The notes: a model not told the origin generated them from the letters alone. A stretch of 28,197 bases of DNA from Chara braunii (GCA_003427395.1 BFEA01000359.1:545571-573767), one strand, 5' to 3'. Counted from the stretch's first letter, positions 16,829 to 27,658 are shown. Translations and numbers: made by a program.

Positions 16829-17850
16829 AGGTGTTCAGTTCACCTGACGGTTGTTTACCTCTCCAACCACTATGTCAGCTTCCATGATGACTTCAGATGG
16901 TAACACATTCAAAAGATATCACGTTAACTAAACAAATGGGTTCACCAAAAGGAAGTTTTGCTAACTCAAGAAAATCCTCATAATTAGGATTTTCTTCTAG
17001 TGGATGACCACCTAAGAAAGCTTCATCAACAAAATCCTCCACCAATGTCAAATACCGTATCGACAAATCAATTATAGTTGAAGGATCATTAAGCTTCTTC
17101 TCAAGTTTCTCAGACAGTTCACTAACAAAAAAATAAATATTTATGTTATTATTATTATTTTTTTTCCTTTTCATCCTCTCTTCATGTTTAAGCTCAAGAA
17201 GTCTCATACCTTCAAGATGTAGGAGATCTCATTTGTTTTATTAACTCTCACATACATAAAGGTTAAAGGTATTAGTTCACTTGAAGGTTTCTTACCTCTA
17301 CAACCACAATGTCAAGTTCCATGGCGCCTTCAAATGGTAAGACACATTCAAAAGATATTACGTTAACAAATAGGTTCACCAGAAGGAAGTTTTACTGACT
17401 CAGGAAAATCCTCAGAATTAGGATTTTCTTCTAGTAGATGACCACCTAAGAAAGCTTCATCAACAAAATCCTCCACCAATATCAAAGACCGTATCGACAA
17501 ATCAATCATAGTTGAAGGATCATCAAACTTCTTCTCAAGTTTCTCAAACAGTTCACTGACAAAAAAATAAATATTTACGTTAGTTTTTCTCTTCTTTTTC
17601 CTTTTCATCCTCTCTTTATGTTTAAAGTCAAGAAGTCACATACCTTCAAGATGTTGGAGATCTCATTTGTTCCATTAACTGTCACAGTCATGACCAGACA
17701 GTGCACTAACAAAAAAATAAACATTTACGTTTTTTTTTTTTTTTTTTTTTTCCCTTTTCATCCTCTCTTCACATTTAAGGTCAAAAAGTCTCATACCTTC
17801 AAGATGTCGGAGATCACATTTGTTCTATTAACTGTCACAGACATGACCCA
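16829..17850 (-). repeat. 434-bp tandem duplication (plus a 150-bp partial) inside gypsy gag-pol
   Basis: Two units of about 434-439 bp (16829-17267 and 17268 to about 17700) and a partial third (about 17695-17850) line up. 'cactaacaaaaaaataaa' type words lie at 17115, 17549 and 17698, and 'tcatcctctctt' at 17171, 17605 and 17758. Both full units encode the same minus-strand protein segment ('FVSELSEKLEKK', 'LVEDFVDEAFLGGH', 'EENPN.EDF', 'GEPIC'). The duplication lies between the zinc knuckle and the protease and has diverged by scattered substitutions. Confidence 0.85.
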
Positions 17851-18091
17851 TTGCACCATTTTTAACAACCCCACTTTTCACATTCTCTTCGAGGAGTTTA
17901 CAATAAGTGGTGGTATGACATCCTTCACCACAATAATAACAAATAGATCTCTTCCTCGATCGGTCTTTATATTTTCTTATCTGTTTGTTTCCTCTATTAC
18001 CATTTCCTTCCTTTCTTCTGGAGTTGGATGTATCTCCTCTCTTTCCATTATCATTATCATTTTCATCTTCTTCTTCATCCTCACTTTTCAC
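17828..18091 (-). pseudogene. Gypsy Gag zinc-knuckle segment
   Basis: The minus frame encodes an acidic/basic stretch ending in 'RSICYYCGEGCHTTTYCKLL', a CX2CX4HX4C nucleocapsid knuckle with all four metal ligands present. The following 'EENVKSGVVKNG' is typical of fungal gypsy Gag. It binds the element's RNA in active relatives. The frame is open for 87 codons but is disconnected from the capsid-like part to the right. Confidence 0.8.
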
Positions 18092-18119
18092 TTTTTTTTA
18101 CCCTTTCTCATCTGAAGTC

Positions 18120-18800
18120 GGGATTGGAGGCATATAATTTTTCATAACTCGTTGCACAATGTTCTCAGTGTTCATGTTACTCCCTCTGTTCATACCATTC
18201 TCTGTCTCTCAATCCTTGGCTGGAATATTGATCCGATTTAGTGATCATTTCTTATGAGAAACGGAAGGTAGAAATCTAACTGTTGCAATCATTCCATCCC
18301 ATCTGGGGGGATAATGTTGAGCAATACTATTTGTCTCTAGCCTCATCTAAATATGAAATTTTCCTTGTTGTTTAGATAAATGTCTGAAGGAAAACATTGA
18401 AAGTGTCATACTTAGCTCGTCTGATATTAAGAAGATTCTTGGTTGTAGTTGAAACAAAGTTTTTCTCAATTTTTTTTTTTCATTCTGTCTTTGACTTCTT
18501 CCCAAGTAGTAACCTCTTCCATCAATTCTTAAATTGTCAGTCTCGAGTCAGAGTCACAATATGACAGAAAATGTTTAAGCCGTTGTCTGTCAGTCCAATT
18601 ATAACTGAGTCATCAAATAAGTCATTGACTTGCGGTCCTCTGAAATATTGAACTCTTTTATCTGGTCACTTTGCTCTTGCAATATCTTATCCTTCTTTCA
18701 TGGTGAGAAATCTCTCAGCGAGTTCTCGTATAACACCTATCAAGATCCCCGCAAAAGAACTAAGTCTTCCTCGTCCAGACATTTTGACCATCAGTTTTCC
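18120..18800 (-). pseudogene. Gypsy Gag capsid-like region, decayed
   Basis: Minus-strand pieces in several frames show a Gag-like pattern: 'LTDNGLKHFL', 'YCDSDSRLTIQELMEEVTTW', 'EEVKDRMKKK', 'KNFVSTTTKNLLNIRRAKYD', then 'DEARDK' and 'IPPRWDGMI'. Spacing before the knuckle fits fungal gypsy Gag. Several stops and frameshifts are present, so no intact start can be chosen. Confidence 0.6.
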
Positions 18801-19658
18801 TTATGACTCTTTTATTTTTTTTCCCTAGTTACTTTAAACTCCCCCTTCTTGCTTTCAATCCCTTACTCTTTTTGCAAGAGATACAGACCCGTCTTTTTCT
18901 TCTCTTGACTGTTTCACACCTTCAGAATTTTGTAGATAGAGAGTATATGTGATATTAGTCTGAGTAGTAATTCGAGGTACATCAAATTTTCTTGATCTCC
19001 CAATATAATCCTCAATTAATTCTCTCTTCACTGTCTCTACTAAGTCTTCTGTTGTATGCCTTCACAGTATCTCGGATCATAAAGTACCTTGTCAGATTTA
19101 TAATCTCATAATCAAATTTCATTGCTTACAAACCACTACTAACCCTTTTAGCAAGAGAGACTCGTTCCTTGGAGACGTGATAAGACACTCTGTCAATAAT
19201 CCTCACTCTCTCCACTTTTAACAAGCCGCTGATCTCGGTTTGATCAGTAACAACTCTCAAGGCATAGTTTCTCATTCGATCAATAAATAGTTGTAAGTAC
19301 TTTAACTCATCAAGAGTAGAGTGATTTCTATATGAGATCGGAAGAGTGTCTTCTGTCTTGACCGTCCTTCCATCTACTATAATCCCAAAGGTCAATTGTT
19401 CATTTGGACTAGGCATTATCATTTATCTTATAAATATCACATGCAGTATCAAGAGAAATAGATATCGCGGTGAATATAGTCAGAAATTTTAAATCTATGT
19501 TCAAAAGTATTCAGAAGTAAAACTTGTATTATCATAATAAAATCATTCTCTCTTGCTCTCCCGACCACGACAATGATTTCAAGTAAGGGCATCCAATCTC
19601 TTCTGTCTTCAAGGCCACCAGTAATTGAGAAACTAGGGAGTCTCTCAAACTGCTTCAT
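18801..19658 (-). pseudogene. Probable Gag N-terminal region
   Basis: Two open minus frames lie upstream of the Gag capsid part: 19126-19422 (98 codons, 'LTFGIIVDGRTVKTEDTLP', later 'LDELKYLQLFIDRMRNYALR') and 19449-19658 (69 codons, starting 'MKQFERLPSFSITGG'). Their place at the 5' side suggests Gag N-terminus, but there is no diagnostic motif and the link is inferred. The true start cannot be fixed. Confidence 0.4.
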
Positions 19659-19904
19659 TTTCGCTCCCCAGTTACCTTTTTATGTAACTTATCAAGCCAC
19701 TTTTTTTATTTTTATAAGACTGATGTAGATTTCTCTCAGATATTACAAATAGTTAGTCTCCTTCTCTAGACATTCTGAAGCATAGATTCTCATGTTCAGG
19801 CTACCCGTATTAAAGAATTTAACTACTGGAATATAAAATATTATACGACCTCTTCCACAAATCTTATGTCTCAGAATGATGAAAGGATTATTAGACTCGG
19901 TCAC

Positions 19905-19986
19905 TTTGTCTAACTAGCCTCTCACAATAGATATCCTTGTTACTCTTTGTCCAACTAGCCTCTCACAATAGATATCCTTGCTACTG
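19905..19986. repeat. 41-bp tandem duplication
   Basis: 'aactagcctctcacaatag' plus 'atatccttg' occurs at 19912 and again at 19953. The two copies are almost identical, so the duplication is recent compared with the surrounding decay. Confidence 0.85.
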
Positions 19987-20019
19987 ACAATGTTCTTAAA
20001 AAAAATTTACCTTTCATAC

Positions 20020-21118
20020 AAAATTCACCATAGTCGACCAATTATTTATTGGAAGATGAAGTTATTTTAAATCAGGAAAAGGTATTCCAGGTGAATGTTT
20101 AACACGAGTACTCTAAGCGAAATTTTTATTCTCTTGTTCAAGTATTTTTCTCTCTTCTAGTACAATGTTGATTGCTCGTTCCCAATATCTGTCATGTTTG
20201 CAGCCTTCAAACCTCTCTTGTGACACGTAGATTCTAACATCATATTCATCAAGAACAATGAATCAGCACGTAAGGACATATAGACTATAGTGTTCCCATG
20301 CTTATCATTTTCAATGTTTCATACCTCACAATCTCAATAGGGGATACTTCTTTCGTTCCTAGAGAGTCAATGAAACTCAATACTTTTTCTGTTCTCTCTT
20401 CGCTCAACCTCCAATGTCATCTTCCTAACGTCAATCAATGTCCCTCTCTTGGAGGTAAATATTGTAGATTTATCAATGTATCTCATCTCTTCTCACATTC
20501 AGGGCAAACTCAACTGCAACAGACCAGTTATTCCTTGACATACTGATATCAGGCAAAAGAGTAGTTGCTTGATAACCAACCACATATAAGAACACTTATT
20601 TCTTCCCCAGAGTATTTAGTGATTTCAATAAGCATTCAACCTTTACCTTACTCGAACCAAAATCTTAAAAATTTCAATCTCTGTTGTCAGATTTCCTTTG
20701 CTGAAATTTATTATGTGTTCATGACAGTCTATTCATTTCTCCCACTTCAGTACCATGTTGATAATTAACAGACAATTACTTCCATCACAATAGTTGTAAG
20801 GGATATGAGGAATAAAAATTGTTTCATAAGTCATTGACATTAAACCCCATGTCACTTTTATCAAGGATGTTAAGGTAAATAAGACATAACTTTTATCAAG
20901 CTTGATTCTCCTCATCAACTAGTGTCAATCTCCTTCCCCAGTCCAGAGTAGTACCTCATATATGAAGAGATTAGACACAGTAAGAAACTGCGGTTTCCAA
21001 GAGAATCATGACTCAATGAGGATAATAAAGTCGATCTGATGGTTAAGATATTGTCGACAATTCTTAAGGCATAATCAAAGTTCAAAACTGATTTTTGACC
21101 CCTGCTCGTTCCGGACAC
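20020..21118 (-). pseudogene. Decayed minus-strand coding pieces of unknown family
   Basis: Protein-like stretches occur in different minus frames: 'VLDEYDVRIYVSQERFEG' to 'ERAINIVLEERKILEQE' (about 20258-20110), 'VLSFIDSLGTKEVSPIEIV' (about 20310-20390), 'NNWSVAVEFALNVRRDEI' (about 20480-20540), and 20915-21118 ('VLNFDYALRIVDNILT'). I do not recognise them. The frames shift often, so this is a relic, perhaps an upstream part of the gypsy element or a different gene. Confidence 0.35.
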
Positions 21119-21792
21119 GAAAATTTTTCATTTCCCCGGCAACGACGTTATTTTTATCGCACCTTTTCTAGTCAGGCCACTTCAGGTGACCAGAAAACCA
21201 ACAGACTGTCAAGCAGGATTTTGAAGACTTTTCGGCTAAATTAATAAATCAAATAAAGTAAATTTCTTCCTGTTGTATGCGTCCGACTTCAAGCGAAACC
21301 CTTTAATTACGATCTTTATTTGTCCCCGATCTTAGGAATCTTCGACTATGATTCGGAACAGTAATGATCATGTAAATAATAAATTTTAGATTTTAAATAT
21401 GACATACATGTATCAAGTTTGTCACTTTACGAATTTTGAGAATTGAGACAAAATCATCACGAAGCATAACTTAAAGTAAAGTCAATGCAAACGAAGCAGG
21501 ACTGACTGACTCAAGGCAAAGACAAGATAAATGACGGAAGGTGAGAACTCATAATAATCTCAAAAAGTACAGACGAATAAACATGGTCAACACTCTTCAA
21601 GAGTAATCACTTATCCCGCTCAAGTGTCATCACCAACCTCTCATTTGACTGTGCGTTTCATGTGCCTCGAACCACGTCTATGTAATTCATGAGGTTGTGG
21701 CATAGAGATATAAGACCACCTAAAGCTTGCAAGTTCCACATACGTGAATCCAACACCAAAGATACAGAAGTCAAGCATAGCACAAATTCCTC
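21119..21792. other. Unassigned interval
   Basis: No gene, array or inverted repeat that I can support. AT-rich in 21240-21480, then an A-rich purine-biased stretch to about 21620. Confidence 0.5.
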
Positions 21793-22230
21793 TCAAAGAG
21801 TAGAAAAATATGACTTGGAGAAGATCCGTCGTCTGAGATGAAGAAACTCTGAGGGTGCAGTCACTGCCTCGTAGCCAATTTCTGCAGGAGATATATACCT
21901 CTTGGCCAAATCAACCAAGTCACCGCAGTAAGAGTCATCTTTGATGAGGTAAGAAACTAGAGGTCTGGGGTAATCAGTGTAAAACTTGGGTTGAAAGCTT
22001 TGTGTCACTCTAATCAAACTCTCGCTCTTTCTCCTCGATATATTTAGTTGCAGAGATCCAGACTGAATCAAAGTGCTTATGAGTTTCCTTGTCTTTCCTC
22101 ACATAAATCCTCAAGTCATGAATAGTACCTCCTCCAAACTCGATGCGGACAACGAAGATTGACATATCTTCTTGTCTGAAACCGATTGCACTGACATATT
22201 GGTACCGAAAAACATCCTTAAGAACTATCT
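21793..22230 (-). pseudogene. Frameshifted coding-like fragment of unknown family
   Basis: The minus strand reads as protein in one frame from about 22225 ('VLKDVFRYQYVSAIGFRQED', then 'HDLRIYVRKDKETHKHF', 'WISATKYIEEKERE') to a TAG near 22025. A shift of one base then continues protein-like sequence to 21793 ('SFQPKFYTDYPRPLVSYLI', 'CGDLVDLAKRYISPAEIGYE'). A single indel explains the break. The 'RIYV' segment with following helical part is similar in layout to 'VRIYV' at about 20.2 kb. Function unknown. A MITE copy sits directly upstream. Confidence 0.45.
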
Positions 22231-22437
22231 GGTTAACGCCCTAGTATCTTTGGCGCGTGGAAAAATAGAAAAAATTGAACGTTTTTCTAAACTCGTAAAG
22301 TTTCGGAGGCCGGGCCCGACGACAAACGTCATTGATAAATCGGATCGACGGCCGTTGTTTCGTTTTGGTTTCCGAAAAGGTCGGAGACCCACCGAAGACC
22401 CACTATTTTTCCATGCGCTAAAGGTACTAGTGGTTCA
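22231..22437. mobile_element. Second, degenerate copy of the MITE at 2891-3070
   Basis: The right end 'gctaaaggtactagtggtt' (22418-22436) matches the MITE terminus. The left end 'cctagtatctttggcg' (22239-22254) is its imperfect complement. The body shares 'cggaggccgggcccgacg', 'gatcgacgg.cgtt.tttcgttt' and 'aaaggtcggag' with the reverse complement of 2891-3070. It is about 205 bp, slightly longer than the first copy, and inverted relative to it. Confidence 0.65.
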
Positions 22438-24531
22438 AGACTGGTCAAGATCGATGCACTTACTAGGGATGACTGACTGTACTCATGTGCAAAGAAAGAT
22501 ACTGAAATTGACATGAATATCGCTGAAAAGGATTTTGACTGATTGATAATGGTCCGATAACCAATTGATAGAAATTGAATGACAATTAGCTTTCGTTGCT
22601 GATCTCCACTATATAAATATGAGTTAGTCAACACAAGTGCCAAGGAAATCCAAATTATTACCCTGAATATTTTCCAGTTATGTTAAGGGATTATTTGACC
22701 AAGCTGAAAACCAATGATGCAAGGGAATTAAATGATAATTATCGTTGTTGATACCATTGAATGAGGGATCTCAAGTTGATGCCTGTTTATGAACTGGACG
22801 TCGATGATAAACGAATCTTTGGTCATGAATGTACATTTTTATTCTATGGTCACCGAGCATTAATTATTTCTCTTGCTCTTTGCACGGTCTCGAAAGAGGA
22901 GATTGTACTATGCAATTTCTCATCAAACCAATAGGCATAAAAAGACATACTTGATAAATTCATGGCGGTTCCTTACTTTCCTGACTGCAATCTCTCTCAA
23001 CATTTTTCTGCAAATTGCAGTCTCATTAAGCAATCGGTATTCTTCACTCTCTGGCAAGTTGTACATGGCGGTATGGGGTACTGACCATCACTAGAGTACG
23101 CTCGTTGTACATGCTTTTAACTTCGATGGAGAAATGGAGAGGAAAACTTTACTCTCCTTACCGTCTCAGGGAGTTGCCAGGGTAAGATTATTCACTATTT
23201 AGTGAACAATTTACTCGCAATGCTCTGTCTTTGTTTATTGCAAACGCCACCAGCAAAAAACTGCTCGCTGCTGGATTTTCACTGATCGAGACATAGACTA
23301 CTTAAGATTCATTCGCTCGCAGTACATGAAAGTTATTAACTTTGTTAGAGATACCCTCAGTCCGTACTCAATACTGTGCGTGACTAACTCAAATAGTTAT
23401 CAGGATATTGCGGGTAGCGAACTCTGCTAGTACAATGCACAAGGTACAACTGATTTCTAAATATCTAAATAGTAAATAGAGTAGTATTAGCAATGTGCCT
23501 TACTCGAATATTGCACTTAGTAATGAGAAAAGTATTTCCAGCTCACTTATTACATGAGTTACGGGAAGAGGAGAGTTTGTCCTGGGATCTCAGACTCTCA
23601 CTCACTCAGAGTCACTCGTAAGGTCTTGATTAAAAACAGTTGCTCGACAGAAGCATTTCCGGTTCATTTACTATATAAAGAAATTTGCCCGCTCAATCAG
23701 AAGAAAAAACGCCGTCTTATTCCGAATACACGAAATGAGACTGATTACTTTCTAAGTCTTCTTGAAAAACAGGGACTAAAGAGGAATAAATCGATGTAAA
23801 ATAATTAACTGAAATAGGATCATGATTTTTATTTACAGGTTGCACATGGGGAAATCGACGATGAACCCAACTCGTAAACTACACGTGAAACAAACGAAAG
23901 GTTAAAGTAGACCTCGTTCACACTCTACGATAGGAGCAACCGAAAATCGTCCCTGTTCGAGAATGGTTGAACTTACCTCCCCATACGCTGCATAGAGGTG
24001 AGTTGAATATGACAACTTGATTCATACATCATAGGATGTCACAGCACACAGACCACATTCATATCTCTTCTTCTGACATTTGTTCTCCTATAATCTTATG
24101 ACTTAATCAAGCAAAAAAAAACGTATAGCTTTCCAATCCTCCTAAACAAGAGATTGCGTACGCAAGTGTCGCAATCTTTAGTCGTCATGCAGTAGATATT
24201 TAGCCAATAAATAGGTTATTTTCCGAAGTACAAGCAACCTCTTGCCCATTCTCTGTAGCAAAAGAAACTCGATGAATCAGGACATCACGCTTGAGTCGAG
24301 CTTGCTTGGTTTATCTAATTCCCATTACTTCCTCTTCTATCACAGGGATTTGAGGATAAAAGGACTACACAATAAGGGTAACATTGGGCATTTAAATATT
24401 CCTGATGATCAAGGTCTGACCATCGAGCGTAATCAAACCAACCATGCCTAACTCCACTGATCACGTTTGGACTAATCCACAAATTTTACACGTATATACC
24501 CTTTTCATTTATGGTTATTCAATGATATTAT
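22438..24531. other. Long interval without recognisable genes
   Basis: Only short open frames with no protein-like character were seen (for example 23554-23799, 81 codons, basic, no motif). Small palindromes are TTCACTA/TAGTGAA near 23190-23206 and an imperfect stem from 'ttgaacttacctc' to 'gaggtgagttgaa' near 23970-24006. Composition is even and no tandem array was detected. Confidence 0.5.
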
Positions 24532-24987
24532 CTCATGAGTTGTGTAGCACACCGAACATTTTCGGCGCCCCACCGAGTAGCCGAACATGTTCAGACGCTC
24601 GACCGAGCGAGAATTGAACATGTTGGGCCGAGCACAAATTAGTGGGCTATCGAGTGCTTCCTCGTGTGCATGTGGTGTGTGGGGTGTGTGTGGGGTGTGT
24701 GAAGTGTGTGTGTGTGTGTGTGCGTGTGTGTGGTGTGTGTGTGTGTGTGCGTGTATGTGGTGTATGTGTGTGTGTGTATATTCAGAAGTGATGAGCAATG
24801 CCCCCTGGGCCACCCAACCCCTATATATATACTAAATACTACTATTAGCACTACTACTAATAATAATAAAATAAATAAATAAAATAAAAATGTTCGGGCT
24901 CGGTCTATTTTGGGGCGTGTTCGGGCTTGATGCTGAGTGTTCAGGTTCGGTCAACGAGCCCGAACGTGATGCAACGCAACTCATGAG
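24532..24987. mobile_element. Fold-back element with 19-bp inverted ends around a (TG)n tract
   Basis: The left end 'ctcatgagttgtgtagcac' matches the reverse complement of the right end 'gatgcaacgcaactcatgag' at 16 of 19 positions. Inside, the arms hold related words in opposite orientation: 'cgaacat', 'gcgcccca' and 'ccgaacatg' on the left, 'tgttcggg', 'tggggcg' and 'gagcccgaac' on the right. A (TG)n block sits in the middle. No coding potential, so it is a non-autonomous TIR element of unknown superfamily. Confidence 0.6.
24667..24780. repeat. (TG)n microsatellite
   Basis: Interrupted TG repeats with 'tgtgtggggtgtgtg' variants inside the fold-back element. Followed near 24846-24890 by TAA/AAAT repeats. 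Confidence 0.9.
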
Positions 24988-26073
24988 TTCTTCTTAATCA
25001 CAAGTCAAATTTTAAGATCAAAATGACTGAACCACACATCCGGTCACGTCTTTGTAGCGGCAAGCATATCTATAAAATCTATTTTGACCATTCAATAGAT
25101 AATGATGATTGGAGGTCACGAAAACCAACCTCAATAGTTGTCTCGCCCCTAATATTATAAACTGATCATTCGCAATTTGTTGAACTTCTTACTACCAACT
25201 AAGTCCTACCCATCACTCGCTCAGACATCGTTGTCGGATATGATGACGGCAATGAGATAGCCTCTAGACGAAAGATAATCTTTGACAGTGGGCAAGGGCC
25301 ACTGTGACTCGTCTTTTAGTGTACGGAATTTGACCAACAACCTCTCATCCGAGCCCAATTCAGCCAACATTCGTCTAATCACTGGCATAATTATATTTTC
25401 TCACAGCAAATGCACGACAATAGCTGGTTACGTCCATGAGTTTTCTCTTTTTCGACATACACCAAAGTCCGACTTTCCTTCTCTCTCCTACTAACATTCC
25501 CGCAGAGGAAAGCCAAATCCACATACGTAAGGACTTGTTACTTAAGAGATAATATGGAGTGACTACCGCTCGTTGAGCACATACAGTGATCTGCACATGC
25601 GTGTTGCTCGCATTGAGTCAAGACCGTAGATTGCTTACCGACTTCTTGCATTCTTAAAATTCATAATACCTTGATTCAAGAGTTCTCTCTCTCTGACTCA
25701 TAAAACTCTATCACTACCCCTGATCAACATCTGGACACTCCCCGACATAGTAACTATGTTCAAAGAATCCACTTAAGGAGGGGGAACAGAGGCGTTTGAC
25801 AAAAGTCCATTGATGATGAGGAACAATCTTTGCTATGAAACTGATGATGTCAACCAAATTTTCTCACTCGACGATGGTGAAGAACACTCTCCACCCTGAA
25901 ACTGATGACGCCGACCAAGCTCGCTCAAAGACTCTTAACAGAAGTTCGCGCCTTAGTTTCTCTCCCTTGCGAGTCATGATGCTTGCCATAACTAGTAACC
26001 ACCTCTAGGACCAGCCTTTCGCCACAGGCTCAGTTTTGTCACCCCGAACTATTATCAAGATTGTCTTCCACGG
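24988..26073. other. Unassigned interval with a 61-bp tandem duplication
   Basis: No gene seen. 'gaaactgatgatgtcaacca' at 25837 recurs as 'gaaactgatgacgccgacca' at 25898, a 61-base period; the flanking words 'gaggaacaatct'/'gaagaacactct' also repeat. The rest is unremarkable. Confidence 0.5.
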
Positions 26074-26080
26074 TGTAGGA

Positions 26081-26106
26081 CAAAATACCCTTACAAGGGT
26101 ATTTTG
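26081..26106. other. Terminal hairpin of hairpin-LTR copy 3
   Basis: CAAAATACCCTT (26081-26092) pairs perfectly with AAGGGTATTTTG (26095-26106), loop AC. Confidence 0.8.
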
Positions 26107-26208
26107 CCATGTATTTGCATTAGGCACGGTGGCGGCATCAGCTACCATGACGTAGCCAGTCTGGAACGAGAGGGGTGTGCACGCTTGGCGTGATACTGAG
26201 AGAAAATT

Positions 26209-26330
26209 CCTCGGCCACTGAGGCCGGGGAAAAATCGGTGAGAAAATTTCGTATGTGCGCGCGTTATCATGACGCGCGCCATGGTGATTAGGATTAGTAG
26301 TAATACCCCTCGACAGAAGAGGTCGAGGGG
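26209..26330. other. Three more perfect hairpins near the start of copy 3
   Basis: CCTCGGCC 26209-26216 with GGCCGGGG 26222-26229 (one wobble); GCGCGCGT 26257-26264 with ACGCGCGC 26272-26279; CCCCTCGAC 26306-26314 with GTCGAGGGG 26322-26330. All have loops of 5-7 bases. Confidence 0.75.
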
Positions 26331-26745
26331 TCAGTTGGGCTGATGATTGTGTCAGGTAGGTCTATGACACGCACTGAGACTTGGTCCAGTGCCTGTCTTC
26401 CCTCTGGTACTAGGTGTCCTAAAAATTTCAGTCTTTGTCTTTCCCTACTCAGCCTCCAAGTAAAGTACGTCGCGTCTACCTCGATATAATGTGGTACCAG
26501 CCTACCACTTGGGTGATTAGCCCGCTGCGACCCTTAATGCCGCGGCCACGACTAAGTACTGGCCCTTTGGGCCTTCCGATGAAAATACGCGCCTTGCGGG
26601 TCACACACACACTCAAGCCAACAGGCATGCAGACAAGCATGCGTGCACACACACAGACTTGGAAATAAGACTCGGGCCGCTAAGTGGGCCGAGCCCCGCC
26701 CCAGTCCTCTACATGTACCTGAGCTGCTCCCTTTTTAACCAGAAT

Positions 26746-26829
26746 AGGAGCTAGCTCAGTTGGTTTAGGTACAGTTTGTTAAGCGGTGGATGCAAGGAAC
26801 GAATCCCACCACCTTCCGAGCTAGTTCCC
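26746..26829 (+). ncRNA. tRNA-like unit in hairpin-LTR copy 3
   Basis: GGAGC is followed by TAGCTCAGTTGG, a perfect A-box match, and 40 bases later by GGAACGAATCC, identical to the B-box-like word of copy 1. The ends pair as an acceptor-like stem: GGAGCTAGCT with AGCTAGTTCC, ten pairs including one G-T. The T-arm does not pair as in a real tRNA and no anticodon arm is evident, so this is a tRNA-derived unit and not a tRNA gene. Confidence 0.5.
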
Positions 26830-26867
26830 TTTTGACAGGGAGCTCTGCTTTTCTTTTTGCCTAGGTT

Positions 26868-26948
26868 TGAGCGGCCGGGACTCGAACCCGCGACCTCTAT
26901 CAGAATTAGTAAGGGTAGTTGCCGCGTTGAGACGAGATACTACCGTTG
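26868..26948 (-). ncRNA. tRNA 3'-half-like sequence
   Basis: On the minus strand 'tagaggtcgcgggttcgag' plus 'tcccggccgctc' has a perfect B-box (GGTTCGAGTCC), a T-arm of four pairs closed by GGG/CCC, and a variable-loop-like 'aggtc'. The upstream part ('ggtagtatctcgtctcaacg') only loosely resembles a D-arm and there is no matching 5' acceptor strand. Probably a tRNA-derived fragment or SINE head inside copy 3. Confidence 0.35.
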
Positions 26949-27240
26949 GCAGTTAGCGATAATCCTTGTTAAATCCATTTTTTTTATTTTGTTTAGGAGG
27001 TTAGATTCGTTTCTTTTGTTTTATTAGTTATTATTTTTGTTATTACCCGTAACTTCTAATTCCCTAATTCGCGCGAGTGAATCTGTACCCGAAAGATGGG
27101 CTGATTCACTCGAAGAGGGAAAAAAAAAGGGCCTGGCCATCCCTACCGTGCCGCACTTGCCTATAGCACAGAGGTCCCTTCGTGAGAGAGAGAGCGAGCC
27201 CACCACGAGGTCGCGCAGAGGCAAGATCGGGAATCAGCCA

Positions 27241-27470
27241 CGTGAGAGCGGGAGGGAAGAACGCTGAGAGGCGAACTGTGGAGCGCGAGAAAGTCGGGGG
27301 AGACAACTCGTAAAGGGAAAGAACAACGAGAAAAGAGGGAAAGGAAAGTGAAGAAGGAGAAAGGTGATCGCGCGTAGGAGGGAAGGAGAAGAGGAAGTAG
27401 AAGGAGAGAAGAGCGAAGGAGAAGGAAGAGGAGGAGAGAAGAAGTGGAAGAAAGATAATTACCTGGCGAC
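27241..27470. repeat. GA-rich purine tract
   Basis: A long purine-biased stretch (ggaagaagga, gaaggagaaa type words) that keeps both strands open by composition. No gene is inferred. Confidence 0.75.
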
Positions 27471-27587
27471 GGAAAACGACGACGACGAGCTGACGGCAAC
27501 GACAACTCGACGACAACGTGGAGCGGGGACGAAAACAAGTAAGCCTCAATCATACGGCTTACCTCGAGATAAACTGATGGGATAAAA

Positions 27588-27652
27588 CGAAATAAATAAA
27601 ATAAATAAATAAATGAATAAATAAGTAAATAAATAAATAAATAAAATACTAA
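27588..27652. repeat. (AAAT)n microsatellite
   Basis: Repeats of aaat/aaataa with single interruptions (gaat, agtaa). Confidence 0.9.
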
Positions 27653-27658
27653 AAAAAA

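Noticed and set aside
17618-18115. 165-codon plus-strand open frame
   Set aside because: It is the antisense of the gypsy Gag zinc-knuckle region and is rich in Phe/Ser/Ile from complementing A-rich coding DNA.
27106-27553. Minus-strand frames rich in Ser, Leu and Phe
   Set aside because: They come from a purine-rich tract read on the complementary strand; no protein-like features.
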